64,000 bases of DNA, taken from Microbacterium sp. Its GTDB lineage: Bacteria > Actinomycetota > Actinomycetes > Actinomycetales > Microbacteriaceae. This document shows positions 34,284-42,603 of this stretch, piece by piece (positions within the stretch are counted from its first letter, which is position 1; each line of letters begins with the position of its first letter). The translations under genes were made by a program, and so were the position numbers. The notes under the pieces are model-generated. The model did no database searches and had not been told where the DNA came from. It saw nothing but the letters and a program-made list of their open reading frames with translations. The stretch is taken from positions 1 through 64,000 of the forward strand of contig PNMM01000002.1 of the NCBI GenBank assembly GCA_013823625.1. Direction: 5' to 3'.

Positions 34284-35248
34284 TCACCCCGCTCATCATT
34301 GCCACACAGGCGGTCGTCAACGAGCAAGACGTCGTCACGCCCTTCGAGCAGAACCTGCTCGTCGGTCTTGTGTTCGTCATCATGTTTGGTCTCGGCGCCG
34401 GCCTCACGCCGCGCGACTTCAAGCTCGCGATCAAGCGCCCCTCGGGCCTCATCATCGGCTTCGTGACCCAGTTCGGCATCATGCCGCTCCTGGCCTACGT
34501 GCTGTGCCTTGTGTTCTTGTTCCAGCTCGCTCCTGAGATCGCGGTCCCGCTGTCGATCGGTGCGCTGCTCATGGGCGCGGTGCCCGCCGGAACCACGTCG
34601 AACATGTTCACGTACTTCTCGAAGGGCAACCTCGCGTTGAGCGTCATGATGACGACCAACTCCACCCTGTGGGCGATCATCATGACGCCCCTGGCTCTCG
34701 CGATCTTCGGCAACCTGCTGTTCGCCGGCGAGAACTCCGAGTACCAGATCCCGATCACGAACATCGTTGTGACGCTCGCGATCCTGCTGATCCCGGTGGT
34801 TCTGGGCATGACGATCCGGCGCTACAGCGCCAACATCGGTGCCGTGCTCGAGCTCTTGGGCGGCTTCTTCGGGCTGTTCTTCATCGTGTTCCTTGTGGCC
34901 ACCTGGGTTCCGCGCAACTGGGCGCTGCTCACCTCGACGGCGTGGCAGACGTACGTCGTCGCGATCGGGCTCGGCCTGTTCGGCATCGCGATCGCGTACG
35001 GCATCGCGAAGGCCATCCGCTTGCACCCCGCGAACGCCCGCACGATTGCACTTGAGACGGGCATCCAGAACGGCCCGCTCGCGATCGCGATCATCTTGCT
35101 GACGTTCAGCGGCAACCCCGACATCGGTCTCATCTTGATCGTGCCGGCGCTGTACTCGCTGTTCATCGTGTTGATCTCGACGGTCGTGACCTTCATCTTC
35201 CGTCGCGCCAACACTGCGGCTGAGCAGAAGATCCCCAACCTGCTGTAA
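34280..35248 (+). CDS. BASS family (bile acid:sodium symporter-like) transporter
   Basis: 322 residues with about nine membrane helices. Matches the SBF/BASS family: MFGLGAGLTPRDFKLAIKRP, AVPAGTTSNMFTYFSKGNLALSVMMTT (the crossover region), and ALETGIQNGPLAIAI near the C-terminus, which forms the substrate and sodium site. Start is the GTG overlapping the ligase stop by four bases, so the two are coupled. BASS proteins import organic acids with sodium; together with the acyl-CoA ligase this suggests uptake and activation of one acid. Two hairpins follow the gene. Confidence 0.92.
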   Translation: MITPLIIATQAVVNEQDVVTPFEQNLLVGLVFVIMFGLGAGLTPRDFKLAIKRPSGLIIGFVTQFGIMPLLAYVLCLVFLFQLAPEIAVPLSIGALLMGAVPAGTTSNMFTYFSKGNLALSVMMTTNSTLWAIIMTPLALAIFGNLLFAGENSEYQIPITNIVVTLAILLIPVVLGMTIRRYSANIGAVLELLGGFFGLFFIVFLVATWVPRNWALLTSTAWQTYVVAIGLGLFGIAIAYGIAKAIRLHPANARTIALETGIQNGPLAIAIILLTFSGNPDIGLILIVPALYSLFIVLISTVVTFIFRRANTAAEQKIPNLL

Positions 35249-35258
35249 CTCGGGGGGC

Positions 35259-35296
35259 ACAACGGGGGCGGGGCCACACGGCTCCGCCCCCGTTGT
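35259..35296 (+). terminator. Hairpin 1 after the BASS gene
   Basis: 17-base arms (35259-35275, 35280-35296) pair at 16 positions, the other being a G-T wobble, around an ACAC loop, 11 bp after the stop codon. Confidence 0.75.
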
Positions 35297-35324
35297 CGTT
35301 GGCGGGGCCACACCTCGTACCGAC

Positions 35325-35364
35325 AACGACTCCTCGCACGTTTCGTTCCGTGCGAGGCGTCGTT
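35325..35364 (+). terminator. Hairpin 2 after the BASS gene
   Basis: AACGAC-T-CCTCGCACG pairs with CGTGCGAGG-C-GTCGTT (one mismatch) around an eight-base loop and is followed by TT, a good intrinsic terminator. GTTGTCG at 35292-35298 can also pair with CGACAAC at 35321-35327, linking both hairpins. Confidence 0.7.
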
Positions 35365-35416
35365 TTCTGTGAGAAACGAGCGGATGCTCGGCGCGGGGCA
35401 ACGCGGTGCGCCGACA

Positions 35417-35518
35417 TACGCCTCGCCCACGGGCGCGGCACTGTGCTTGCTACGCCTCGCCTGCCGGCGCCGCACTGTGCCTGCTACGCGTCGCCCACGG
35501 GCGCCGCGAACTGCGCCT
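35417..35518. repeat. Three 34-bp tandem repeats spanning an ABC gene stop codon
   Basis: Copies begin at 35417, 35451 and 35485. The third is the coding 3' end of the ABC exporter gene (minus strand, residues AAPVGDA), whose stop codon abuts it at 35484. The other two are non-coding copies beyond the stop with several substitutions each. Confidence 0.75.
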
Positions 35519-37382
35519 CGTAGAGTCGCGCGTAAGCGCCGGGCTTGGCGAGCAATTGCTCGTGCGTGCCCTGCTCGACGATGCGGCCCGACTCCATGAC
35601 GAGAATCAGGTCGGCGTCGCGGATGGTCGAGAGGCGGTGCGCGATCACGAAGCTCGTGCGGTCGCGGCGCAGCGCCGCCATGGCGTGCTGCACGAGCACC
35701 TCGGTGCGCGTGTCGACCGAGCTCGTCGCCTCGTCGAGAATCAGCACGCTCGGGCGCGCGAGGAAGGCGCGCGCGATCGTTAGCAGCTGCTTCTCGCCGG
35801 CACTCACGTTCGAGCCGTCATCATCGAGCACGGTGTCGTACCCGTCGGGCAGAGCGCCGACGAAGCGGTCGACGTAGGTGGCGCGGGCCGCGTCGAGAAT
35901 CTCCTCCTCGGTCGCGTCGGGCCGACCGTACGCGATGTTGTCGCGAATCGTGCCGCCGAACAGCCAGGTGTCTTGCAGCACCATGCCCATGCGCGAACGC
36001 AGGTCGTCGCGCGTCATCGCGGCGATGTCGACGCCGTCGAGCGTGATGCGCCCGCCGTCGAGCTCGTAGAACCGCATCATGAGGTTGACGAGGGTCGTTT
36101 TGCCGGCGCCTGTCGGGCCCACGATCGCGATCGTCTGCCCGGGCTCGGCCACGAGCGAGAGCCCGTCGATGAGCGGCACCTCGGGGTCGTATCGGAACGA
36201 CACGTTCTCGAAGACCAACCGGCCCGTGGTGGCATCGGGGGTCGCCGCAGGTGACGGGTCGGGGGTTTGCTCGGGCGCATCCATCAGTTCAAAAACGCGC
36301 TCGGCACTCGCGACACCCGATTGCAACAGGTTTGCCATCGAGCCGAGCTGGCTGAGCGGCTGCGTGAACTGGCGCGAGTACTGAATGAAGGCCTGCACGC
36401 CACCGATCGTCATCGAGCCCGTCGTGACGAGCAGGCCGCCGACGACCGCGATGGCAACGTAGACGAGGTTTCCGACGAACATGATCGCGGGCATGATGAT
36501 GCCGCTCACGAACTGCGCGCCGAAGCTTGCGGTGTAGAGCTGCTCGTTCTTCTCGAGGAACCGCTGCTCGACCTCGCGCTGCCGGCCGAACACCTTGACG
36601 AGCGCGTGGCCCGTGAAGGTCTCTTCGATCTGCGCGTTGAGCTCACCAGTGTGGGCCCACTGCGCCACGAAGAGCTTCTGCGAGCGCTTGGCGATGACCG
36701 CCGTGATGACGAGCGTGAGCGGCACGGTGATGAGCGAGACGAGCGCCAAGATCGGCGAGATCACGAACATCATGACGATGACGCCGATGACCGTCAGCAG
36801 TGAGGTCAGCAACTGGCTCAGGGTCTGCTGCAGGCTCTGCGAGATGTTGTCGACGTCGTTGGTCACGCGGCTCAGCACCTCGCCGCGCTGCACCTTGTCG
36901 AAGTAGGTGAGCGGCAGGCGGTTGAGCTTGCCCTGCACCTCTTCGCGCAAGCGGTAGACCGTGCGCTGCGTCACGCCGTTCAGCAGGTAAGCCTGCAGCC
37001 ACGAGAAGACCGACGAGAACACGTAGACCAGCAAGACGATGCCGAGCAGCACGTGAAGCGCGTCGAAGTCAATGCCGGCTCCCGCCCCGGCCTGACCCGC
37101 GCCGTCGCCATTGCCGAACACGCCGTCGACGATGATGTTCGTCGCCATGCCGAGCAAGGCGGGGCCCACGACGCTCAAGAGCACGCTCACAACACCGAGG
37201 GCGATCACGAGGTAGACGAGCCCGCGCTCAGGTGCGAGGCGCCCGATGAGCCGCTTGGCCGACGGCCCAAAAGTCATGGCCTTTTCGGCGGGCATTCCCA
37301 TGCCGCCGCCCATGGGTCCGCCCATGGGCCCGCGGCGCACTCCCCCGGGAGGGCCGACCGGTCGTGCGGGTGCCGTGCTCAT
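35484..37382 (-). CDS. ABC exporter subunit with canonical Walker B, heterodimer partner 2
   Basis: 632 residues. A Gly/Met/Pro-rich N-terminal tail (MGGPMGGGMGMP) precedes six membrane helices (about 45-340) and a nucleotide-binding domain: Walker A GPTGAGKTT, signature NVSAGEKQ (degenerate, normally LSGGQ), Walker B VLILDEATS with the catalytic Glu, and H-loop IAHR. Its ATG overlaps the stop of the preceding ABC gene. The pair has complementary defects, so it forms one active and one inactive ATP site, like TM287/TM288 and other multidrug or lipid exporters. The 3' end is tandemly repeated beyond the stop. Confidence 0.94.
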   Translation of the reverse strand: MSTAPARPVGPPGGVRRGPMGGPMGGGMGMPAEKAMTFGPSAKRLIGRLAPERGLVYLVIALGVVSVLLSVVGPALLGMATNIIVDGVFGNGDGAGQAGAGAGIDFDALHVLLGIVLLVYVFSSVFSWLQAYLLNGVTQRTVYRLREEVQGKLNRLPLTYFDKVQRGEVLSRVTNDVDNISQSLQQTLSQLLTSLLTVIGVIVMMFVISPILALVSLITVPLTLVITAVIAKRSQKLFVAQWAHTGELNAQIEETFTGHALVKVFGRQREVEQRFLEKNEQLYTASFGAQFVSGIIMPAIMFVGNLVYVAIAVVGGLLVTTGSMTIGGVQAFIQYSRQFTQPLSQLGSMANLLQSGVASAERVFELMDAPEQTPDPSPAATPDATTGRLVFENVSFRYDPEVPLIDGLSLVAEPGQTIAIVGPTGAGKTTLVNLMMRFYELDGGRITLDGVDIAAMTRDDLRSRMGMVLQDTWLFGGTIRDNIAYGRPDATEEEILDAARATYVDRFVGALPDGYDTVLDDDGSNVSAGEKQLLTIARAFLARPSVLILDEATSSVDTRTEVLVQHAMAALRRDRTSFVIAHRLSTIRDADLILVMESGRIVEQGTHEQLLAKPGAYARLYEAQFAAPVGDA

Positions 37383-39112
37383 GCGCCCACCTCCGCTCGC
37401 AACTGACTATTGACGATCTCGGCGTAGGTCTCGTTGCTCGCGAGCAACTCCGCGTGCGTGCCGCGGCCGACCACCCGGCCGCGGTCGAGCACGATGATTT
37501 GGTCGGCATCCTGCACCGTGGCCACCCGCTGGGCCACGACGATGAGGGTGGCGTCGGTGACCTCGCGGCGCAGGGCGGCTCGCAGGCGAGCATCCGTCGC
37601 CGTATCGAGGGCCGAGAAGGAGTCGTCAAAGACGTAGATCTCGGGTCGCTTCACGAGTGCGCGCGCGATGGCGAGACGTTGCCGCTGGCCGCCCGAGACG
37701 GTCGTGCCGCCCTGGGCGATGGGGGCGTCGAGCTGCTCGGGCATCTCGCGCACGAAGTCGGCCGCTTGTGCGATCTCGAGCGCGGCCCACAGTTCATCGT
37801 CGGTGGCGTCTGGCTTGCCGAAGCGCAAGTTCGTCGCGACCGTGCCCGAGAACAAGTAGGGGCGTTGCGGCACGAGGCCCATGCGGCTCCACAGCAGGTC
37901 GGCGTCGAGCTCGCGTACGTCGACGTCGTCAACGAGCACCGATCCCCCGGTCGCGTCGAAGAGTCGCGGCAACAGGCTGATGAGCGTCGTCTTGCCCGCA
38001 CCCGTACTGCCGATGATCGCCGTCATCTTTCCGCGCTCGGCCACCAGGCTGACGCCGTCGAGCACCGGATGCTCCGCCCCCGGGTACGCAAACGTCACGT
38101 CGCGCAGCTCAACGCGGCCGCTCGCGGTCACCGTCATCACGGGGTTCTGCGGCAACACCACCGAGGAAGGCGTCTCAAGCACCTCGCCGATGCGGTCGGC
38201 CGAGACGGCCGCCCGCGGCAGCAGCACGGCAATAAACGTCGCCATGAGCACGGCCATCAAGATCTGGATGAGGTACGTGAGAAAGGCCGTGAGCGCACCG
38301 ACCTGCATGAGCCCCGACTCGATGCGGTAGGCGCCAAACCACAGCACGGCCACGCTCGAGACGTTGAGCACGAGCAGCACGATCGGGAACATCAGCGCAA
38401 AGAGTCGGCCCGCCCGCAGCGCCGTGTCGGTGAGTTGCGCGTTCGCGTCGGCGAAGCGCTCGACCTCTTGCCGCTCGCGCACGAACGCGCGCACAACGCG
38501 CATGCCGGTCAGTTGCTCGCGCAACACGCGGTTGACGGTGTCGATGCGCTCTTGCATGACGCGGAACAGCGGCACGGTGCGCACGATGATCGCGCTCACG
38601 GCGATGAGCAGCACGGGAATCGCGACGGCCATGATGAGCGAGAGTTCGAGGTCTTGCTGCAGCGCCATGATGACGCCGCCGATCGCGAGAATCGGCGCGC
38701 TCACGAGCATCGTGCTCGTCATGAGCACGAGCATTTGCACTTGCTGCACGTCGTTGGTCGTGCGCGTGATGAGCGAGGGGGCGCCAAAGCGGCTCACTTC
38801 GCGCTCCGAGAAGGTGCCGACGTGCGCGAACACCGCGCCGCGCAAGTCGCGCCCGAGCGCCATCGCGACGCGAGCGCCGAAGTAGACAGCGGTGATGGCG
38901 CACGCAATCTGCACCAGGGTGATCGCGAGCATCGCGCCGCCCACTTGCAGAATGTAGGCCGTGTCGCCCGTGGCAATGCCGCGGTCGATGATCGCCGCGT
39001 TGAGCGCGGGCAAGAAGAGCGAGGCGACGGCTTGAGCAAGCTGAAAGACGACGACGCCCGCGATGAGCAGCCCGTAGGGCTTCAAGTACCGCCGGAGAAT
39101 GAGTGCAAGCAT
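37379..39112 (-). CDS. ABC exporter subunit with degenerate catalytic residues, heterodimer partner 1
   Basis: 577 residues: six membrane helices (about 15-290) and an ATPase domain with Walker A GSTGAGKTT, intact signature VSGGQRQR, Walker B IYVFDDSFS (Asp where the catalytic Glu should be) and AQR in place of the H-loop His. These two changes are those of the TM287-type half. Its intact signature completes the active site of the partner, whereas its own site pairs with the partner's NVSAGEKQ. ATG at 39112 is preferred over an upstream start because the family begins near ALILRRYLKPY. Substrate unknown. Confidence 0.93.
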   Translation of the reverse strand: MLALILRRYLKPYGLLIAGVVVFQLAQAVASLFLPALNAAIIDRGIATGDTAYILQVGGAMLAITLVQIACAITAVYFGARVAMALGRDLRGAVFAHVGTFSEREVSRFGAPSLITRTTNDVQQVQMLVLMTSTMLVSAPILAIGGVIMALQQDLELSLIMAVAIPVLLIAVSAIIVRTVPLFRVMQERIDTVNRVLREQLTGMRVVRAFVRERQEVERFADANAQLTDTALRAGRLFALMFPIVLLVLNVSSVAVLWFGAYRIESGLMQVGALTAFLTYLIQILMAVLMATFIAVLLPRAAVSADRIGEVLETPSSVVLPQNPVMTVTASGRVELRDVTFAYPGAEHPVLDGVSLVAERGKMTAIIGSTGAGKTTLISLLPRLFDATGGSVLVDDVDVRELDADLLWSRMGLVPQRPYLFSGTVATNLRFGKPDATDDELWAALEIAQAADFVREMPEQLDAPIAQGGTTVSGGQRQRLAIARALVKRPEIYVFDDSFSALDTATDARLRAALRREVTDATLIVVAQRVATVQDADQIIVLDRGRVVGRGTHAELLASNETYAEIVNSQLRAEVGA

Positions 39113-39204
39113 GGCCTGCTCATTCTTCACCCGTGCGGGCCGCACTCATGACACGAGCGTGCCGCTCTCAGCGAACGCGGGGGCGACAGATGCTGCGCTC
39201 GCGC

Positions 39205-40197
39205 TCAGTGGTCGAGCCACTTGTTCTCGAGGTGGTCGGCCGTCACCCGGCGAATCGTGCCCGAGCGTGAGCGCAGCACGATCGACTCAGTCGTGATGAT
39301 GCCGCGCTCGCGCCGCACGCCCCGCACGAGCTCGCCGTCGGTCACGCCGGTGGCGACGAAGAAGGTGTTGTCGCTGCGCACGAGCTCGTCAGCCTCGTAG
39401 ACGTAGTCGAACTTCAGGCCCGCGGCCGCGCCGCGGGTGCGCTCGTCTTCGCTTCCGGGGGCGAGGCGCCCCTGAATGAAGCCACCGAGCGCCTTGACGG
39501 CGCACGCCGTCGCCACGCCCTCGGGGCTACCGCCCGTGCCGACCGCGAGGTCGATGCGGCTGTCGTGGCGCGCGGCGTTGATTCCCGCGGCGACGTCGCC
39601 GTCGAGGATGAGCCGCGTGCCCGCGCCCGTCGCGCGAATCTCGGCGATGAGCCCTTCGTGACGAGGCCGGTCGAGCACCGCGATGCGCATCTCATCGACG
39701 GGCTTCTTCTTGACAGCCGCGAGCGCGCGAATGTTCTCGGCGATCGACTGGCGAATGTCGAGCACCCCGATGCCCTCCCACCCCGCCACGAGCTTCTCCA
39801 TGTAGAACACACTCGAGGCGTCGAGCATCGAGCCGCGGTCGGCGACGGCGATCATCGAGATCGCGTGGCCGCGGCCTGCCGCCGTGAGCGACGTGCCATC
39901 GATGGGGTCGACGGCGATGTCGCACGCGGGGCCCTGGCCGTTCCCGACGACCTCACCGTTGTAGAGCATCGGCGCGTTGTCTTTCTCGCCCTCGCCGATG
40001 ACGACGAGGCCGCTGAAGTTCACGGTTCCGAGAAACTTGCGCATGGCATCCACCGCCGCCCCATCGGCCGCGAGTTTGTCGCCCTTGCCGATGAAGGGGG
40101 CTGAGCGAATCGCGGCCGCCTCGGTGGCACGCACGAGCTCCATGGCGAGGTTGCGGTCGGGGTGCAGGAAGAGGGTTCCGGTCTCAGTGGTCACCAC
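39205..40197 (-). CDS. glpX: Class II fructose-1,6-bisphosphatase
   Basis: 330 residues of the GlpX family: VVIGEGEKDNAPMLYNGE, the metal site VDPIDGTSLTAAGR, AVLDRPRHEGLIAEIRATGA and DLAVGTGGSPEGV. It removes the 1-phosphate in gluconeogenesis. GTG start preceded by GGAAAGGA. It points away from fba with 156 bp between, so two gluconeogenic enzymes share one control region. In many actinobacteria glpX lies beside DUF4245; here it is 8 kb away from it. Confidence 0.95.
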   Translation of the reverse strand: MVTTETGTLFLHPDRNLAMELVRATEAAAIRSAPFIGKGDKLAADGAAVDAMRKFLGTVNFSGLVVIGEGEKDNAPMLYNGEVVGNGQGPACDIAVDPIDGTSLTAAGRGHAISMIAVADRGSMLDASSVFYMEKLVAGWEGIGVLDIRQSIAENIRALAAVKKKPVDEMRIAVLDRPRHEGLIAEIRATGAGTRLILDGDVAAGINAARHDSRIDLAVGTGGSPEGVATACAVKALGGFIQGRLAPGSEDERTRGAAAGLKFDYVYEADELVRSDNTFFVATGVTDGELVRGVRRERGIITTESIVLRSRSGTIRRVTADHLENKWLDH

Positions 40198-40353
40198 AAG
40201 GGCGTCCTTTCCGTGAGAGATCGAGCGGAATCAAGGACGCGCCGGGTGGTAGATCAGCGCACAGCCAGACTAGCGGCGCTCGAGAGCCCGCGGTGCGCTC
40301 GCTGGTTAGACTCGAAGGGCATCCACCACCACGTTTACGCACTGAGGAGAGTC

Positions 40354-41382
40354 ATGCCTGTCGCCACCCCTGAGCAGTACGCCGAAATGCTCGACAAGGC
40401 TAAGAAGGGCGGATTCGCCTACCCCGCCATCAACGTGTCGTCGTCGTCGACGATCAACTCGGTGCTGCAGGGCTTGAGCGAAGCCGGCTCTGACGGCATT
40501 CTGCAGGTGACCACGGGCGGCGCCGACTACTTCGCCGGCCAGACCGTCAAGGCCCGCGCCTCGGGCGCCCTCGCCTTCGCCGCGTTCGCCACCGAGGTCG
40601 CGAAGAACTACCCCGTCACGGTCGCGCTGCACACCGACCACTGCCCCAAAGACGCGCTCGACGGCTTCGTCATGCCGCTCATCGCCGCGAGCGAGGCCGA
40701 GGTCAAGGCCGGCCGCAACCCGATCTTCCAGTCGCACATGTGGGACGGCTCGGCCGTGCCGCTCGCCGAGAACCTCGAGATCGCGCGCGACCTCCTCCCC
40801 CGCATGAAGGCCATCCACGCCATTCTCGAGGTCGAGATCGGCGTCGTCGGCGGCGAAGAAGATGGCGTTCAGCACGAGGGCTCGAACGATGCGCTTTACA
40901 CGACCCTCGGCGACGTCACGGCCGCGGTCGAAGCGCTCGGCCTCGGCGAGCAGGGTCGCTACATGGCCGCGCTGACCTTCGGCAACGTGCACGGCGTCTA
41001 CAAGCCGGGCAACGTCAAGCTGCGCCCTGAACTGCTCGCCGACATTCAGGCCGGCATTCAGGCGAAATATGGCACGGATGCCCTCCCGCTCGACCTCGTC
41101 TTCCACGGTGGCTCGGGCTCGACCGACGACGAGATCTCGACGGCCGTCAAGAACGGCGTCATCAAGATGAACATCGACACCGACACGCAGTACGCATTCA
41201 GCCGCTCGGTGGCCGACTCGGTTCTGAAGAACTACGACGGCTTCTTGAAGGTCGACGGCGAGATGGGCAACAAGAAGGTCTACGACCCGCGCGCCTGGGG
41301 CAAGACCGCCGAGTCGGCGATGGCCAAGCGCGTTGTTGAAGCGACGCAGCAGCTCGGCTCGGCCGGCCACTCCGGCCGCTAA
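40354..41382 (+). CDS. fbaA: Class II fructose-bisphosphate aldolase
   Basis: 342 residues. Zinc-enzyme signatures: HTDHCPKD (catalytic Asp95, ligand His96), EVEIGVVGGEEDGV, FGNVHGVYKPG and VFHGGSGSTDDE (ligand His and phosphate loop), and NIDTDTQYAF. It cleaves fructose 1,6-bisphosphate reversibly in glycolysis. ATG at 40354 follows GAGGAGA; TAGACT about 45 bp upstream could be its -10 box. A long stem-loop between 41387 and 41436 ends the transcript. Confidence 0.96.
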   Translation: MPVATPEQYAEMLDKAKKGGFAYPAINVSSSSTINSVLQGLSEAGSDGILQVTTGGADYFAGQTVKARASGALAFAAFATEVAKNYPVTVALHTDHCPKDALDGFVMPLIAASEAEVKAGRNPIFQSHMWDGSAVPLAENLEIARDLLPRMKAIHAILEVEIGVVGGEEDGVQHEGSNDALYTTLGDVTAAVEALGLGEQGRYMAALTFGNVHGVYKPGNVKLRPELLADIQAGIQAKYGTDALPLDLVFHGGSGSTDDEISTAVKNGVIKMNIDTDTQYAFSRSVADSVLKNYDGFLKVDGEMGNKKVYDPRAWGKTAESAMAKRVVEATQQLGSAGHSGR

Positions 41383-41386
41383 CCAC

Positions 41387-41436
41387 ACGCCCGGCAGGGC
41401 CCGGTCGCGTTAGCGCGCGACGGGCCCGCCGGGCGT
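41387..41436. terminator. Long bidirectional terminator between fba and the membrane protein
   Basis: ACGCCCGGC-GGGCCCG-TCGCG arms pair over 21 bases with two single-base bulges around a small loop, five bases after the fba stop. The stem includes the last codons of the convergent gene. Confidence 0.75.
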
Positions 41437-42603
41437 TCCTTCGTCGGGAGTGCGCAGCACCGGCATGCGCGATCGCGAGGCGCCTGCCACCTCGAATTCG
41501 ACGGCCGTCACGGGCCCCGTGCGCCACCGCAGGTTTTCGACGCTCGATTGCAAACTCACGTAGTAGGGCGCCAAGAACGTCTCACGACGGCCTTCGGGCA
41601 GCGTGCTCAGAATGCGCAAGGCCACGGCGATGGCACCGCTCTCGGTGCGACGCAGCTCCACTCGCGCTGATCCGACCGGCGAGTCGGTGTGGCCCAACAG
41701 AGCATCGAGCAACGCGCGCATGACCGTTCGCTGAGCGAGGTCGAGTTGTTCGGCCAACCGCTCGGGGTCATCCACCGTCAAGGCACGGCCTCGCGCGACG
41801 CGCTCGATCCAGGTGCGATCAATCTCTCCCGTGAGTTCGGCGCGAAGGCGTTGAGCGAGAGCCCCCGCTCGCACCGCATCGCCGGCGCTCACCGCACCAC
41901 GATCAAGAACGGACGCGATAAACGCCGTAGCGGGCGCGATACGGATGCGCGTCTCATCATCAATCGCCACCGCAAGGTCGTCGGCACCCGAGTCGACTCC
42001 CGGAACATCGAGCGGCCGCTCACTCCACCGAGCCAGACCACTCGTGATGGATCGGATCATCACGACTCCTCCGACCATGCCGATGATGATCGGAAAGAGT
42101 GTGATAGCCACGGCAGACAAGGGCGGCCATGTGGGGTCGTCTGGCACGACGAAGACGAGTGTCGCAGCGGCACTGACCGCCACGAGCACGACGCCGGCAA
42201 CCAAGAGTCGAGCCGCCGAGGAGTAGGGAACCATCGCGAGAAGCACGAGCGAGGCTGAGAGGGGCGCCCACCACAACTCAACCGCGAAGGTCTCTCCCGA
42301 GTACCCCATCGCCGACATCACGACACCGGCGCCCGAGAGGGCAACGGCGACGAGCGCACGCATGATCGTGAACGCCCCTCGGCGAGGCCGGGTAGCCACG
42401 TGCACCCAGACCATCGCGAGCACCGAGAGCCCGAGGGCCGCCACCTGTACGAGTGGTCGAGAACCCGCCTGGCCAGCAGGGCCGAGCACGAGCACTCCGT
42501 GCACGAGGGTCATCGCGGCAGCAGCGAGGGGCAAGTTCGGGGTCGTGAACCAACTGAGCGGGTCGGCATCCCAGGGGCTTACGCGCCATGACCGGCCGCT
42601 CAT
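41410..42603 (-). CDS. Membrane protein, degenerate kinase-like partner
   Basis: 397 residues. Six or so membrane helices fill the first 190 residues (LPLAAAAMTLVHGVLVLG, PLVQVAALGLSVLAMVWVHV, ALVAVALSGAGVVMSAMG, LVLLAMVPYSSAARLLVAG, AVAITLFPIIIGMVGGVVMI). The cytoplasmic part has an amphipathic helical region (RTWIERVARGRALTVDDPERLAEQLDLAQRTV cut by me into pieces) and a beta-rich end (ARVELRRTESGAIAVALRI), the layout of a histidine kinase but without N, G1 or G2 boxes. Its ATG overlaps the stop of the true kinase gene. I infer an inactive or sensory partner. Confidence 0.72.
   Translation of the reverse strand: MSGRSWRVSPWDADPLSWFTTPNLPLAAAAMTLVHGVLVLGPAGQAGSRPLVQVAALGLSVLAMVWVHVATRPRRGAFTIMRALVAVALSGAGVVMSAMGYSGETFAVELWWAPLSASLVLLAMVPYSSAARLLVAGVVLVAVSAAATLVFVVPDDPTWPPLSAVAITLFPIIIGMVGGVVMIRSITSGLARWSERPLDVPGVDSGADDLAVAIDDETRIRIAPATAFIASVLDRGAVSAGDAVRAGALAQRLRAELTGEIDRTWIERVARGRALTVDDPERLAEQLDLAQRTVMRALLDALLGHTDSPVGSARVELRRTESGAIAVALRILSTLPEGRRETFLAPYYVSLQSSVENLRWRTGPVTAVEFEVAGASRSRMPVLRTPDEGTPGGPVAR

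Noticed and set aside
35417-35518. CRISPR-like array
   Set aside because: Units are directly adjacent without spacers and are derived from a coding 3' end; no cas genes are present.
37364-39151. Plus-strand 595-codon frame
   Set aside because: Opposite an ABC exporter with all expected motifs; rich in His, Arg and Asp without any fold.
40306-41388. Minus-strand 360-codon frame
   Set aside because: Opposite fba; long frames of this kind arise from GC-rich third positions.
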